From: Smallanthus sonchifolius
Lineage: Eukaryota > Streptophyta > Magnoliopsida > Asterales > Asteraceae
Direction: 5' to 3'
NCBI GenBank assembly: GCA_023525975.1
Contig: CM042044.1
Span: forward strand, 10,278,501 to 10,342,500
Length of the DNA: 64,000 bases
Shown here: positions 43,661 through 55,208 of the stretch, piece after piece
Position numbering within the stretch: position 1 is the first letter of the stretch
Layout: each line of letters opens with the position of its first letter
Notes under the pieces: model-generated
The model's input: only the letters and a program-made list of their open reading frames with translations
Databases searched by the model: none
Told to the model about the DNA's origin: nothing
Made by a program: the position numbers and the translations under genes

Positions 43661-44386
43661 GTAAGAGTAAATCATTTCTTTTTTTATTAAAATGGCGAAT
43701 TCATTAGCGGGTTCGAAATGTAGATACGGATGAGGTTAGAGTTACCCGCAACGCGGCTGGGTAGCAAAAAAGAACTAAACAAACGAAGCTATGTTAAAAA
43801 TCATTTAATCGTGGGGATCGAACACGGGTGAATCATACCTATATCGTATGCGGTAAATCGATAATAACCAACCTACTTAGATGCAAGTTATGTTAAATAT
43901 TGAAAAAACTATTCTTATAAAGTAAAGAATTTTGGGTTTAAATAAAAAAATAAAAAAACACTCCACCAACCATACAAGAACACATGCATGGCCACCCACA
44001 AAAGCTCAATAAAACCTTCTCACATGGGCCAACCGTCAAAAGCAACCAATTATGAATTAGTGCTGTGCATCTCAACTTCAAATGTTATTAGTTTCAATAT
44101 CTCTACCTTGATTTTCATTATTTTGTTGCTCTCGTACTACAACATTTCCAACCAAATCTTTATACTATCCTTTATTTTTAAAATTTAAAGAAAATATAAA
44201 ATCTGTTAAAAATCTTACCTCATCCTATTCTTTATCTATATACTATATCCTTATAAATTTGTGGTATTCAATAGTAGTTCTTTAAATATAAAGATCATTT
44301 TTAACCCGTATCTTTAACTCCCCCTAACTATTTCTCTCCATCCTCACCTTTTCTCCCCCATCCACAAAGATGCACCCAGACTGTAA
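43661..44386. other. Intergenic; no gene recognised
   Basis: CATTAGCGGGTTCGAAATG near 43703 recalls the Helitron-like end at 41051. A B-box-like GTGTTCGATCC (minus strand, about 43825) stands alone. Nothing else can be supported. Confidence 0.4.
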
Positions 44387-45388
44387 CATCCCAAAAATCC
44401 AGGAACTAATAAATCAGGTTACTATGTGAACCGAGCCTCTTTCAAATAGCATGGGTTATGTGGTTTTCATGTAAAGCTTGGATTTTATCAAAGTTTGAGG
44501 ATCGATTAGTCGTTATTTTTAAAAGTTCAGATAAGAAACGTGTTAGACGTATTAGGATGGAGCAGAAGTGTATCTAGCAAGTGGTATTTAAACCATTTAA
44601 TCGTAAACCCTAGGGCCACTTTGCACCCTAGGTGTGCGACAGATGAATATGGGGCGGGAGAGATGGAGACGGTCGAAAAGAGGAAGAGATCGACGGCAAG
44701 GCGTGTGACAGTGGTGACTTGATCAGGTAATCATGTTTTCGTTTGTTTTCGTGTTTACGTTTGTTTTGCATGAGATATTAACTAGGGTTCGTGTATGAGT
44801 GGTCGTTTGGTAGTATTGGCTAGTGGTGGTGTCCGATGAGGGTGGTGGCACCATAGTTTTGATGGTGAGTGCTACGGTGACTACGGCTGAGGTGAACAAG
44901 TCGGCTGTTGCGGGTTGCAGCGGTGGTTTAGTGGTGTCGCGTGGAGGAGGACGGTCGGTAGGAGAGGACGGGGCAAGCTCGTTGGTGTGGTGGCCGGTTG
45001 TCGAGAAGGGGAAAAAAGGAGGGTGGCGCGAGGAGCAACCTGAACGTGGTGGTTGTTATGGCGGCGCACCGTGGAGGCGAGTGAAGGGAGATGAAGACGC
45101 GAACGAGCCCGAATTGTAGCATGGCTCGGGTTAAGTTCAACGATATAGTACAGGATGAAGGCCGATTAGGGTTTTTAACGTGGCGAGGAAGACGGTGGTG
45201 ACGAGAGACATGGTGGTGCGTGACGTGGGTACCGGAAGGACCAACGCTTAGGGGTTACGTTGTATGGCATACATGTGTGTAAGGAAACTGACTCGGGTAC
45301 ACGCGTACCGCGGGGCTAGATTTGCATGGGGACATTTTGATGATTAGGATTTGTGCATGGCACGCAAATGTGCATGCATGAAATCCGG

Positions 45389-47637
45389 TGTAACATCCCG
45401 AGATTTCATAAGCTAATGGTTCGGGTCGAAGGTAACCCGAATCTCTTTTAAGCATGCGTGTTAGCATGGATGGCGCGAGAATTTCATAAGTGATGGGCCG
45501 TAAAGAGTCCGGTTAACAGTGTTATGTCTAATTGAAGATCGAAACGCGCAAAGACGAAGCCGTAGGGACCCGAGTGTAAACACTTGAGGGTTTAAATATC
45601 ATCCTTACACAAACCCTAAGCCATTCGGCTTAGGATTGTGTGCGACGGCAGGAACTCAAGAGAAAAAGAAAGGGAGCCGACGGGGAAGAAGGGAGAACGA
45701 GAGATAAGGGTGACGGGTGGATGTGGCGATGACTGCGGGGGTAGCGGGAAACTACGAGGGGGAATCAGTGGCACTCGGCGGCCACGAAAGTCGGTTGTGG
45801 CAGTGTTTCACGGCGGCGAAAGGCGTAGTTCGATGATGATGGCAGCAGCAGTGAGCGGTGGCGGTGCGTAGAGGGGAATGGCGGGGAAGGAAGCCGGCTA
45901 GGGGTTCTCCGCGGGAAGCGGAAGGCGACACGGTGGTTTCGGTAGTGCTCGGTAGCGACGGTCAGGCCATGGTGGTGGTTCGCAACGATGGACGAGGAAG
46001 AAGATGGGGTCGGGTTGCACCCGATTAGGGTTTTGCATGGAGGGATTCAGATGTGCATGGGGATCTCGACTCGGGTACGTGCAACTAGTGACGTTATGAT
46101 TTCTTTATGGCACGTGTATACGCGCATGCGCACTCTAAACGGGTCAAGGATGACCCGATTCTTGTGAAGGAGGAGTTAAGGTTTCGCATGGATAAAGAGG
46201 AGATGGATAAGATGAACATCGGGGATATTTATATTTGTATGTATTTGACACATATTCTAAACGCGTCCTGATCATGTGATCACGCGTTTGTCAGGTTTGG
46301 GATTCGAGCGTGGACGGACGAGTTGCATAGCAAGGATTGTGACTCCGTATAACCGGTGAGTTTCTAATCCCCCTCTTTTAAACGTTTTAATGTTTTGGGG
46401 ATATCGTACATACATTCAAGAGGTATTAATATAATTAATAAGGTTAAGGGTTTCGGGTTCTAACCTGGTGTGCTTTTGAAATAAAACGCTTATTAAGAAA
46501 TTGTAGGGTCTATGGTATGTTTATGTGAATGTGATAACTAGGGTTACTAGTGACGAATGAGTGGTGTGTTAAGGGTTGATTAGGGGGAGTCGGGTCGTAA
46601 GCTAAACGCTTATGATTTTATGTGGGATAAATGTTGTTCTAGGGTTGTATGTGAGGTGCAGGTGTAGTTAACGAGTCGTGTGTATGATGTGTGATATTAT
46701 GTGCTTTGTATTAATGTGACGTGTTTGCATTGTTGTCTATATGACAAGGCAAACGGGATTTGTGAAGGATGAGGTCCTTCAGGAAGTCACCAATGGTGAC
46801 ATTTATTTAACAGGTTAATGATGAGCTCGGGGTGTGTTGAATGCCCTGACGAGGGTGTAGTGACGAGGTATGTGTTACGAGTATATTTATGTGGTGTTTA
46901 ATTGCATGCAAACGTAGAATTATATTTATTATGCATGTAATGATATTGGTGTGGTAATGTTAGTATGACGTGTAGATGTTATTATTGCAGTATGTGGAGT
47001 TAGACGGACCGTAGAGTCAGGATTTGTGACGTGACTTGTACAAGTGTCGTGTCAGTTAATTGTGAGCGCCTTGGTTAAGACCGGGTGTGTTAATGTATAG
47101 GGTATGTTGTGTTAATTAAGAGTCGAGTTAATGCTTGTTCTTGAGTATGAGTTATCAGTATAGTATGTGAGTCCATGTCAAAGTGATGGTAAGGTTGTTA
47201 TTATTACTATTAGTAGTACGGGATGAGTCTCGGGTGATAAACGGTTATGGGATGTCGTGGGATGACAAGGGATTAACTATTCGTTAATAAATTTTAATAT
47301 TATTTTATAAGGACTGGAGGGTCCTGAGTGAAATAAACTAAAGAACATGACGTGATGGTTTTGTTTAAATTAAACTATTAAAACTCACTTAGCGTAGCTG
47401 ACTTTGTGTGTACGTTAGATTGTTTTGCAGGTAAGTGTAGGGTTGACGTATATTGGCTTGGAAGCGGCGTTACTCGGATTGGTGTGCAGGCATTCGTGAG
47501 GTAAGCTAATAACGTTAAATAGTAATAAATGAGTTTCGAAAAATTTCTGTTTAGTTTGAATTGCAATAAATGTGTTTTTAAATGAAAATTACCCGTTATG
47601 AGATCCAACTGTAGGATGCACGGGTTGGAGTCTTACA
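45389..47637 (+). repeat. 5' LTR of the non-autonomous element
   Basis: 2,249 bp. Contains two adjacent perfect hairpins, GAAGGA-TGAGG-TCCTTC (46764-46780) and GTCACC-AAT-GGTGAC (46786-46800). Open frames near 45638 are compositional. Confidence 0.88.
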
Positions 47638-47642
47638 AGTTG

Positions 47643-47656
47643 TTATTAGAGTTGTG
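47643..47656 (+). promoter_or_regulatory. Decayed initiator-Met primer-binding site
   Basis: TGTTATTAGAGT lies a few bases after the LTR end, where the inner element has TGGTATCAGAGC. It differs at three positions, two of them C to T as expected from methylation-driven decay. Confidence 0.6.
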
Positions 47657-48544
47657 GTTTAAGAGAAAACTGGTATTTTTAAACAAATAAAATACTTTAA
47701 CTTAAACAGAAAATGGGACGATGGTGAAACGAATGCCACCAAGAGTAACCGCGAGCCAAGATGTACGTCTTTCAAGTTAAGCAGTAATGATTATTTAACG
47801 TTTATGTAGTATTACGATAGGTAAAGCGGTTGAAGTGAGTGAATGATTTATGGTTCCGTGTGGGGACATGATGTATGCTATGTGTTATAGTAGTGTGTGG
47901 AATTATGTGAAGTCGTGTGGTGTGACTTAGTAAAATCATGTTTTGTGATGCTGATTAATGTAGAGTAACATTGATTGTGTTATGTAACACAACTTGGTGT
48001 ATTAGCGTAATGTAATAAACTTGTGTTTAACTACATGTAATGTGCAAGTGTAACATCCCAAATAATGACAAGACAAATAGAAAAGGGAAATAAAGTGGGC
48101 TTGGCCAAAATTTCGGCCCATGGGCCGAAAAGAAAAGGGGGAAACCCCATTACAAAACAGCAGCTTCAACCCAAACCCCTCTCATTTCATCTTCCTGCGC
48201 AAGAATACTAGAGAGAGAGAGAGAGAGAGAGCGATCGGCTTGTGAAGAAAACCGCAAGGAGAAGACTCAAGGGCTCGGGAATCATCCGACTCCACCATTT
48301 CAGCGCATAGCAACAGAAATCGGGCCTGTTGAGGTAAGCATCGCCTCTGATTCTGAGTCTTTGCATGTCTCGGGTTTAAATCAAATAAAGATACGATTTT
48401 TGCATATGAAACTTGAAACAAATCACGTATTTGAACTCAAGAACGATAAAGGAAGGTGTTTAACGTAAAATGTTCAAGGTTTAATCGATTGGAAATAAGT
48501 TGGCTGGAGCAAGGTTCTGGTCAGGGAAGATGCAGACCCATGAC

Positions 48545-48866
48545 TCGAAACTATAGTTTCGATACATGCAGACCCATCGAAACTACTCTAGTTTCGATAG
48601 TCATGTTTGACTCGAAACTATCTAGTTTCGATAGCAGCCAATGACTCGAAACTACTATAGTTTCGATAGGAACTCAGGACTCGAAACTACATAGTTTCGA
48701 GTGTCACCTTGAACCTAAACTAAGATTTTTCATAAGTTAATGACTCGAAACTACCTAGTTTCGATAGAAGGATTATGACTCGAAACTACCTAGTTTCGAG
48801 TGTAAAACCATAGCTCGAAACTACCATAGTTTCGATGCGACCCACCTCCCGAAACTACTGAGTTCA
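48545..48866 (+). repeat. Hairpin array TCGAAACTA-n-TAGTTTCGA (8 copies plus 1 decayed)
   Basis: Copies start at 48545, 48577, 48612, 48646, 48681, 48745, 48780 and 48815, with a decayed ninth near 48848. All eight have identical 9-bp arms. Loops vary: none, CTC, TC, CTA, CA, CC, CC, CCA. Five or more are preceded by GACTC. The array is duplicated without visible change in the 3' LTR. Confidence 0.95.
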
Positions 48867-49172
48867 AGAACAGTAATGTCTAGTGTCATTTAGGAGCCCT
48901 ACCTTATATGTATGACTTTATTATACAGATAGTGGGTGACCTTAGTGACGTTTCGAAACCAGCTATTATACTTCAAGGACCCGCCCATCAGGTGAGTTCT
49001 ATGTGCCCCCTATATGCTACGTGCAAATGATTTTAAATGTTTTGGGGCTGGAATGTATACATGATATGAATGAATGTTATGTTATGTGCTATGTGACAAT
49101 TCATGCTGAATATAGGTATGACAAGTATGTTTTTAAATAAAGAAATGAAAGCATGGCATAGTACATAAGAAT

Positions 49173-49330
49173 GAAATCTTGCTTTATATCTATGTATATA
49201 TTGCTTGCCAAGTATGAAAAGAATGACACAAAGAGTAAGAACGAAATCTTGCTTTATATCTATGTATATATTGCTTGCCAAGTATGAAAAGAATGGTGTA
49301 ACGTAAATAAATGAAATCTTGCTTTATAAA
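49173..49330 (+). repeat. 70-bp tandem repeat in LTR
   Basis: GAAATCTTGCTTTATA starts at 49173, 49243 and 49313. Units one and two are nearly identical and the third is diverged. Also present in the 3' LTR (from about 56369). Confidence 0.85.
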
Positions 49331-49554
49331 TATATATATTGCATGCTAAGAATGTAAGTATACGTTATGGACGGAAACGAAGCTAACGGCTACTACGGTA
49401 GACGGACGACCACTTGACTATTATGCAGCTAGAGAAGGAAGTCTAGAAAGTTAGACTAATTAAAGGCCACTACGGTGGAGTAAGTCGCTAAAACAATATG
49501 CGGCTGCATAATTAGCTCAAGTGGGAAACGGATGCCTTAGGGCAGACGGGCGAA

Positions 49555-49660
49555 TATGACGGACTACGACGGTAGGACGGTAAAGATATGACGGACTACT
49601 TCGGTAGGACGGTAAAGATATGACGGACTACTTCGGTAGGACGGTAAAGATATGACGGAC
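49555..49660 (+). repeat. 32-bp tandem repeat in LTR
   Basis: TATGACGGACTAC…GGTAGGACGGTAAAGA units start at 49555, 49587 and 49619, with a partial one at 49651. Also in the 3' LTR (from about 56751). Confidence 0.85.
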
Positions 49661-50288
49661 GGTTTCTAGTGCCGGACGGTTAAGTAAAAGGGCTACGACG
49701 GTAGCTCGAGGGCGTATGTCTTTGTGATATACGTACCGTAAGATGGGTTGATCACCCTTATGTGTATGACCAATAAATGGTAAAGAAAGTAAAGGTGAAT
49801 GCATATCTATGTAATCACGTAAGAAAGATAAGGAAAGAATGTTAAGAAAAGTGAAAAGAAAAAGGGTGAACGCATATATATATATATACGTAATCACCTT
49901 AATAAAGATAAAGAAAGATGAAAGAAAAGCAAAAGTTATGAATACGTATTTATATGAATGACTTTATAATAATGCTTACTTATGAAGTAAAGAAAAGAAT
50001 GTTTATATCTAAACGCATTAAACTAGAACTCACCAGCGTTAGCTGACTTTAGTATACATTTCAGGTAAAGGAAGAAAAGGTCGTGCGATGGCGTGAAGGT
50101 TACCCGGCACAAGACTGACATCCCACTTTTGTTTGTTAAGAATATGTTATGTTTTATTCGTAAAGACTTCCGCTGTTTTGATTATGTAATTGAATGATGA
50201 ATGTTTTAAATTTAAGTTCAGTATTTATGACTATGTTTATGAGTAAATCCAACAAGTGAGGTCACCCGGGAAAGGGGCCTTACAAGTT

Positions 50289-50300
50289 TGGTATCAGAGC
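50289..50300 (+). promoter_or_regulatory. Primer-binding site (initiator tRNA-Met)
   Basis: TGGTATCAGAGC four bases after the 5' LTR, matching the standard initiator-Met complement. Confidence 0.92.
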
Positions 50301-50402
50301 AATAGTTTGAGAGATTCAGACATCCCTAAATGTCTGGACTCAAACTGATTATGGGACCAACGCACGGATGTCAGTATGGGTAACCAACGCCAACGCAGCA
50401 CG

Positions 50403-50624
50403 GTAAGTAAGTACTAAAGCTAATGCTCTAAATAAGGATAAATACCTTAACTTAGAACAAATAGATGTCAATGTCACAACCGATTTGAAGAGTTTTGAAC
50501 CCGAAAAGCAATGTAAATTAGTAATCACAAACCGGTCACTGTAATTAAAAATTTACCTTGCTCGTACTGTTCCAAACTATGATCTGAAGTAATGACATTG
50601 ATGTATTCCCTTTATGACTATCAG
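50403..50624 (+). other. Possible leader intron of the Tekay-type element
   Basis: A strong donor CACG|GTAAGTAAGT (GT at 50403) and an acceptor ATGACTATCAG| ending at 50624 bracket the leader just before the Gag-Pol ATG at 50639. Sequence-only prediction. Confidence 0.35.
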
Positions 50625-50638
50625 GAAATTAAGAAATT

Positions 50639-53600
50639 ATGGCTAGCGGAGGAAGAACTGGACGCCGAGGCGGTCGCACTGGCCGACGAGGTAGACCTCC
50701 GTTGAATCAAAGACTAGAAGAAGGAGAGAGTGTGCACGCGGAACACACCGAGAGTGTACACGAAACAGAAGTGACCCCAGCTGGAGACGACAATCCAGGG
50801 CCGATACAGTTGGAACCCGAAGTCAGGGATGCTATTGCCCGTGAAGTTGTGCTCACACTGAAGAAGGTATTGCCTGATCTACTATCTGAGGCAATAAAGA
50901 AAAGTAAAGAGGAGGATGAAGGGAACAATGAAGAGAAAATTTATGATAGTGACGGGGATGAAGTAAAAGTGGCAGCAAGCAATCGTGGGTGTACTTACAA
51001 AGGATTCAAGGACGGAGACCCACCTAAGTTTGATGGAACCAAGGATTCGGTGGCCACGTTCGAATGGATCGAGAGGATGAACGCAGTCATCAACATCAGC
51101 GAGTGTCGACCAGACCAAGCTGTTAAATATGTTGCTCATTCTTTCACCAATGAAGCACTAGGTTGGTGGAGAAATATTCAAAGAACAAAGTCACCACATG
51201 CTCTTGCCAGAATGACATGGGAGGACTTGAAAAAGCTCGTAATCCAAAAGTTCTGCCCACAAAATGAGATTGATCGTGTGGAGAACGAGTTCCTGAACTT
51301 CAAGGCTGGCAACAAGACTCATCGCCAGTATACATCAAGATTCAATGAACTGGCTCAACTAGTACCACACCTGGTGGAAACTGAAGATCGTTTGATCAAG
51401 TACTATGTTAAGGGATTGCCACAGCGGGTCCGTGTTCATGTAAAAGCTAACCTACCCTCGACCTTCGAGTCGGTAGTGAATCTGAGCGGAATCGTCTACG
51501 ACGATTATGCCAATGAGGACCCACCAACAGAGACCCAAAAGAGAAAGTGGGAGAACCCGTCTAGAGGCACAGGAAGAGGGAACGTAACAACTGAAACTAA
51601 GAAGCCAAGGTCGGACGAATATGAAACATGCAAGAAATGTGGAAGGCAACATCTTGGCGAATGTAAAATCGGCACCATCACATGCTATAAGTGCGGGAAG
51701 CCGGGGCACTTCTCTCGAGAATGTGTAAGAGACGTCAAGTGTCAAGTATGTGGATTGTTTGGACATCTGACAAAGAACTGCAGGAAGGCCGGCCAATCTG
51801 GTTCGGGAAAAGAAAAGGAAAAGGAACAGCCAAAGGCTAGGACTCGGGCCTATGCTTTAACCGAGGAAGAAGCAAGAGGAAACCCTGACGTCGTGTCGGG
51901 TACGTTCCTAGTAAATGATGAACATGCTGCTATTCTGTTTGATTCTGGTGCTAGTAAAAGTTTTATATCCACTGCATTTAGCCGCAAATTAGACTGCACA
52001 ATCACTAGCCTTATAAGGGCCTTTAGCGTACAAACTGCTATTGGTAAAAACTCAGTAGTCATCCAAGTGACTGACGATTGCATGGTAGAAATAGAGGGCC
52101 ATAAGTTTCCATCTAAATTGTACCTTCTAACCTTAGGAGGATTCGATGTAGTATTGGGCATGGATTGGTTAGCTGCCAACGAAGCTCAAATCATATGTAA
52201 ACGAAAGATGATACATCTCAAGGCCACTGACGGCAGTCCGATTACGGTTTATGGTGACTGGAATAGCACAATGCCGAACGTCATCTCGATGATCAAGGCC
52301 GAAAGTTACATGAGGCGCGGTTGCGAAGCTTATCTGGCGTATGTTATTGACGATAGAATGAAAACGAAAGAGCTAAAAGATGTACCCGTGGTGTGCAATT
52401 TTCCAGAAGTGTTCCCAGAGGACCTACCTGGTTTGCCGCTCGATCGGGAAATAGAATTTCAGATTGACTTACTGCCAGGAGCTGAGCCCGTTGCCAAGGC
52501 ACCATACCGATTGGCTCCGTCAGAAATGAAAGAATTAATGTCCCAACTTGAAGAATTAACAGAGAAAGGATTTATCAGACCGAGCATCTCACCATGGGGC
52601 GCTCCGGTATTATTTGTAAAGAAAAAGGACGGCAGCATGCGCATGTGCATCGACTACCGTGAACTGAACAAGAGAACAGTAAAGAACAAATACCCACTGC
52701 CTAGAATAGACGACCTCTTTGATCAATTACAAGGCGCGAGTTGGTTCTCAAAGATTGATCTCAGGTCGGGTTACCACCAATTGAAAGTAAGAGAGGAAGA
52801 TGTACCGAAAACTGCGTTTCGTACGCGTTATGGGCATTATGAATTTCTCGTGATGTCCTTCGGATTAACTAACGCACCAGCAGCATTTATGGATTTAATG
52901 AACAGAGTATGCCGACCCATGTTGGATCGATCAGTAATAGTTTTTATAGATGACATCCTCATATATTCAAAGAATGAAGGTGATCACCACTGTCACCTAA
53001 GAGAAGTATTGGAGGTGCTAAAGCAGGAAAAGTTGTACGCAAAATTCTCCAAATGCGCGTTCTGGCTTAGGGAAGTCCAATTCCTAGGTCATGTAATAAA
53101 CCCAAACGGCATCATGGTGGATCCTGCAAAGATCGAGACAGTAAAGGAATGGAACATCCCAAAGACACCAACAGAGATACGAAGCTTTCTAGGGTTGGCA
53201 GGCTACTATCGAAGGTTCATCCAAGATTTCTCAAGAATTGCCTCGCCGCTAACCAAACTGACACGGAAGGAAGCAAAGTATGAATGGGGTCCAACCCAAA
53301 ACAACGCGTTTGAGGAACTTAAGACACAATTAACTCAAGCTCCAGTATTAACACTACCTGAGGGAAATGAAGACTTAGTAGTCTACTCTGACGCTTCAGG
53401 GCAAGGATTAGGGTGCGTACTCATGCAACGAGGAAAGGTAATTGCTTATGCATCGCGGCAACTAAAGGTTCATGAAGTTAACTACCCAACACATGATCTA
53501 GAATTAGCAGCAGTAGTTTTCGCGTTGAAAATATGGAGACACTACTTGTATGGAGTTAAATGCACCATCTACTCCGATCACAAAAGCTTGAAATACTTTT

Positions 53601-55207
53601 TCGAACAAAAGGAACTAAACATGAGGCAAAGAAGATGGTTAGAGCTACTGAAAGACTATGACTGTGAGATATTGTACCATCCAGGCAAGGCAAACGTAGT
53701 GGCTGACGCTTTAAGTAGAAAGGAAGAATCGGCACCTATCCGGATCAAAGCGTGTCAGTTAATTATAACGCCAGACTTAATGGGTGAAATATCAAAGGCA
53801 CAAGATGAAGCATTGTTAGAAAGAAATGTGAAACGGGAAAGAATAGTAGGACAACAAGGGAACTTAGATGCGAATGCATACGGGGTACGAACTAGGTTTG
53901 GCCGGATGTGGATACCTAAGATTGGTAAGCTTAGAGCCAAAATACTCGATGAGGCCCATAAGTCTCGCTATTCTATCCACCCCGGGACAAACAAAATGTA
54001 TCAAGACTTGAAGAAAGAATACTGGTGGCCTGGCATGAAGAATGATGTGACAGAATACGTGAGCAAGTGCCTAACGTGTTCTCTAGTTAAGGCCGAGCAC
54101 CAGAAGCCATGCGGTAAAATGCAACCTTTGCCAATACCGGAATGGAAGTGGGAGGAGATCACGATGGACTTCATTACCAAGCTACCGCGAACAGCTAAAG
54201 GCAATGATACCATTTGGGTGATCGTCGACCGCTTGACAAAGAGTGCCCACTTCTTGCCAATACGAGAAACTTCTTCTTCTGAAAAGCTAGCAGAAGTATT
54301 TATCAAGGAAATTGTGAGCAGACATGGTATGCCGCTGTCGATTGTGTCTGACAGGGATACTAGATTCACGTCAAGGTTTTGGAAGAAATTCAATGAAGCA
54401 ATGGGCACTAGACTGAACATTAGCACCGCTTACCACCCCCAAACCGATGGACAATCGGAAAGGACCATTCAGACCTTGGAGGACATGCTCCGGGCCTGTA
54501 TCATTGACTTCGGTGGGAGTTGGGACAGCCATCTACCATTGGCAGAATTTTCATATAACAACAGCTATCACTCGACTATTGGCATGCCGCCATTTGAAAT
54601 GTTGTATGGGAGGAAATGTAGGACCCCGGTTTGTTGGGGGGAAATTGGACAGAAGGATTTTGCAAGTCTCGAAGTGGTCAAAGCTACTTCTGAGAAATTT
54701 GATCAAATCAAGGCTCGTATGAAAGCCGCAAAAGACAGACAGAAATCATACGCGGATAAGAGAAGGAGGGATTTAGAGTTTCAAGTAGGGGACATGGTAC
54801 TGTTGAAAGTATCACCGTGGAAAGGAATCATTCGGTTCAGAAAGCGTGGCAAACTAAGTCCAAGGTTTGTCGGACCTTTCGAGATTGTAGCAAGAGTGGG
54901 TCAAGTTGCTTACAGACTCGACCTACCCGTCGAGCTTAGTGGAATACACCCTACATTCCACATATCACACTTACGCAAGTGCCTTGCTGACGATACGGCT
55001 CACATACCTTATGACGAAATCGAAGTGGATAACAGCTTGAACTATGTAGAAGAACCAATAGCTATTCTTGACAGAGCCGAGAAACGATTACGCAATAAGT
55101 CGATCCCTTTAGTCAAAATACAATGGAAACACAGAAAGGGGTCCGAGGCTACTTGGGAGAAAGAAGACGAGATGAAGGAACTGTATCCCCAGTTGTTTAA
55201 CGTGTAA
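50639..55207 (+). CDS. Gag-Pol polyprotein of a Tekay-type chromovirus, intact (1,522 aa)
   Basis: Domains in order: Gag; two zinc knuckles (CYKCGKPGHFSREC about 348-362, CQVCGLFGHLTKNC about 368-381); aspartic protease LFDSGASKSF (about 434-443); reverse transcriptase with MCIDYRELNKR and FIDDILIYS (IDD at 770-772); RNase H with YSDASGQGLG (about 915) and YSDHKSL; integrase with HHCC finger (HKSRYSIHPG … CLTC, about 1106-1148), catalytic Asp in TMDF (about 1176), Asp in SDRDTRF (about 1238), Glu in GQSERT (about 1274); a GPF module (about 1411); and a C-terminal chromodomain-like segment (about 1472-1520, KIQWKHRKGSEATWEKEDE). All catalytic residues I can check are present, with no stop or frameshift. 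The start is the first Met after the leader (MASGGRTGRRG). The chromodomain type and single frame indicate Tekay/Del. Confidence 0.95.
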   Translation: MASGGRTGRRGGRTGRRGRPPLNQRLEEGESVHAEHTESVHETEVTPAGDDNPGPIQLEPEVRDAIAREVVLTLKKVLPDLLSEAIKKSKEEDEGNNEEKIYDSDGDEVKVAASNRGCTYKGFKDGDPPKFDGTKDSVATFEWIERMNAVINISECRPDQAVKYVAHSFTNEALGWWRNIQRTKSPHALARMTWEDLKKLVIQKFCPQNEIDRVENEFLNFKAGNKTHRQYTSRFNELAQLVPHLVETEDRLIKYYVKGLPQRVRVHVKANLPSTFESVVNLSGIVYDDYANEDPPTETQKRKWENPSRGTGRGNVTTETKKPRSDEYETCKKCGRQHLGECKIGTITCYKCGKPGHFSRECVRDVKCQVCGLFGHLTKNCRKAGQSGSGKEKEKEQPKARTRAYALTEEEARGNPDVVSGTFLVNDEHAAILFDSGASKSFISTAFSRKLDCTITSLIRAFSVQTAIGKNSVVIQVTDDCMVEIEGHKFPSKLYLLTLGGFDVVLGMDWLAANEAQIICKRKMIHLKATDGSPITVYGDWNSTMPNVISMIKAESYMRRGCEAYLAYVIDDRMKTKELKDVPVVCNFPEVFPEDLPGLPLDREIEFQIDLLPGAEPVAKAPYRLAPSEMKELMSQLEELTEKGFIRPSISPWGAPVLFVKKKDGSMRMCIDYRELNKRTVKNKYPLPRIDDLFDQLQGASWFSKIDLRSGYHQLKVREEDVPKTAFRTRYGHYEFLVMSFGLTNAPAAFMDLMNRVCRPMLDRSVIVFIDDILIYSKNEGDHHCHLREVLEVLKQEKLYAKFSKCAFWLREVQFLGHVINPNGIMVDPAKIETVKEWNIPKTPTEIRSFLGLAGYYRRFIQDFSRIASPLTKLTRKEAKYEWGPTQNNAFEELKTQLTQAPVLTLPEGNEDLVVYSDASGQGLGCVLMQRGKVIAYASRQLKVHEVNYPTHDLELAAVVFALKIWRHYLYGVKCTIYSDHKSLKYFFEQKELNMRQRRWLELLKDYDCEILYHPGKANVVADALSRKEESAPIRIKACQLIITPDLMGEISKAQDEALLERNVKRERIVGQQGNLDANAYGVRTRFGRMWIPKIGKLRAKILDEAHKSRYSIHPGTNKMYQDLKKEYWWPGMKNDVTEYVSKCLTCSLVKAEHQKPCGKMQPLPIPEWKWEEITMDFITKLPRTAKGNDTIWVIVDRLTKSAHFLPIRETSSSEKLAEVFIKEIVSRHGMPLSIVSDRDTRFTSRFWKKFNEAMGTRLNISTAYHPQTDGQSERTIQTLEDMLRACIIDFGGSWDSHLPLAEFSYNNSYHSTIGMPPFEMLYGRKCRTPVCWGEIGQKDFASLEVVKATSEKFDQIKARMKAAKDRQKSYADKRRRDLEFQVGDMVLLKVSPWKGIIRFRKRGKLSPRFVGPFEIVARVGQVAYRLDLPVELSGIHPTFHISHLRKCLADDTAHIPYDEIEVDNSLNYVEEPIAILDRAEKRLRNKSIPLVKIQWKHRKGSEATWEKEDEMKELYPQLFNV

Positions 55208-55208
55208 C

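Larger units (their letters stand above)
48049..50284 (+). repeat. 5' LTR of the Tekay-type element
   Basis: 2,236 bp, TGTAACATCCC…GGCCTTACA. Holds a (GA)n run (48211-48231), the hairpin array (48545-48866), 70-bp repeats (49173-49330) and 32-bp repeats (49555-49660). Confidence 0.95.

Noticed and set aside
43790..43870. Possible tRNA gene on the minus strand (GTGTTCGATCC)
   Set aside because: Only a B-box-like string; no acceptor stem, anticodon arm or A box could be paired.
44823..45140. Val/Gly-rich open frames in the left piece of the solo LTR
   Set aside because: Lie wholly inside an LTR and on both strands; compositional.
45638..45871. Open frame repeated at 60440-60673 (MCD…NSREKEREPTGKK)
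   Set aside because: The repetition is due to the two LTRs of one element; substitutions between copies do not favour synonymous sites by eye, and there is no domain.
48545..48866. CRISPR-like appearance of regularly spaced palindromic repeats
   Set aside because: Repeats are 18-21-bp palindromes with irregular, non-unique spacing inside a plant retrotransposon LTR, present in both LTRs; there are no cas genes and the window is eukaryotic.
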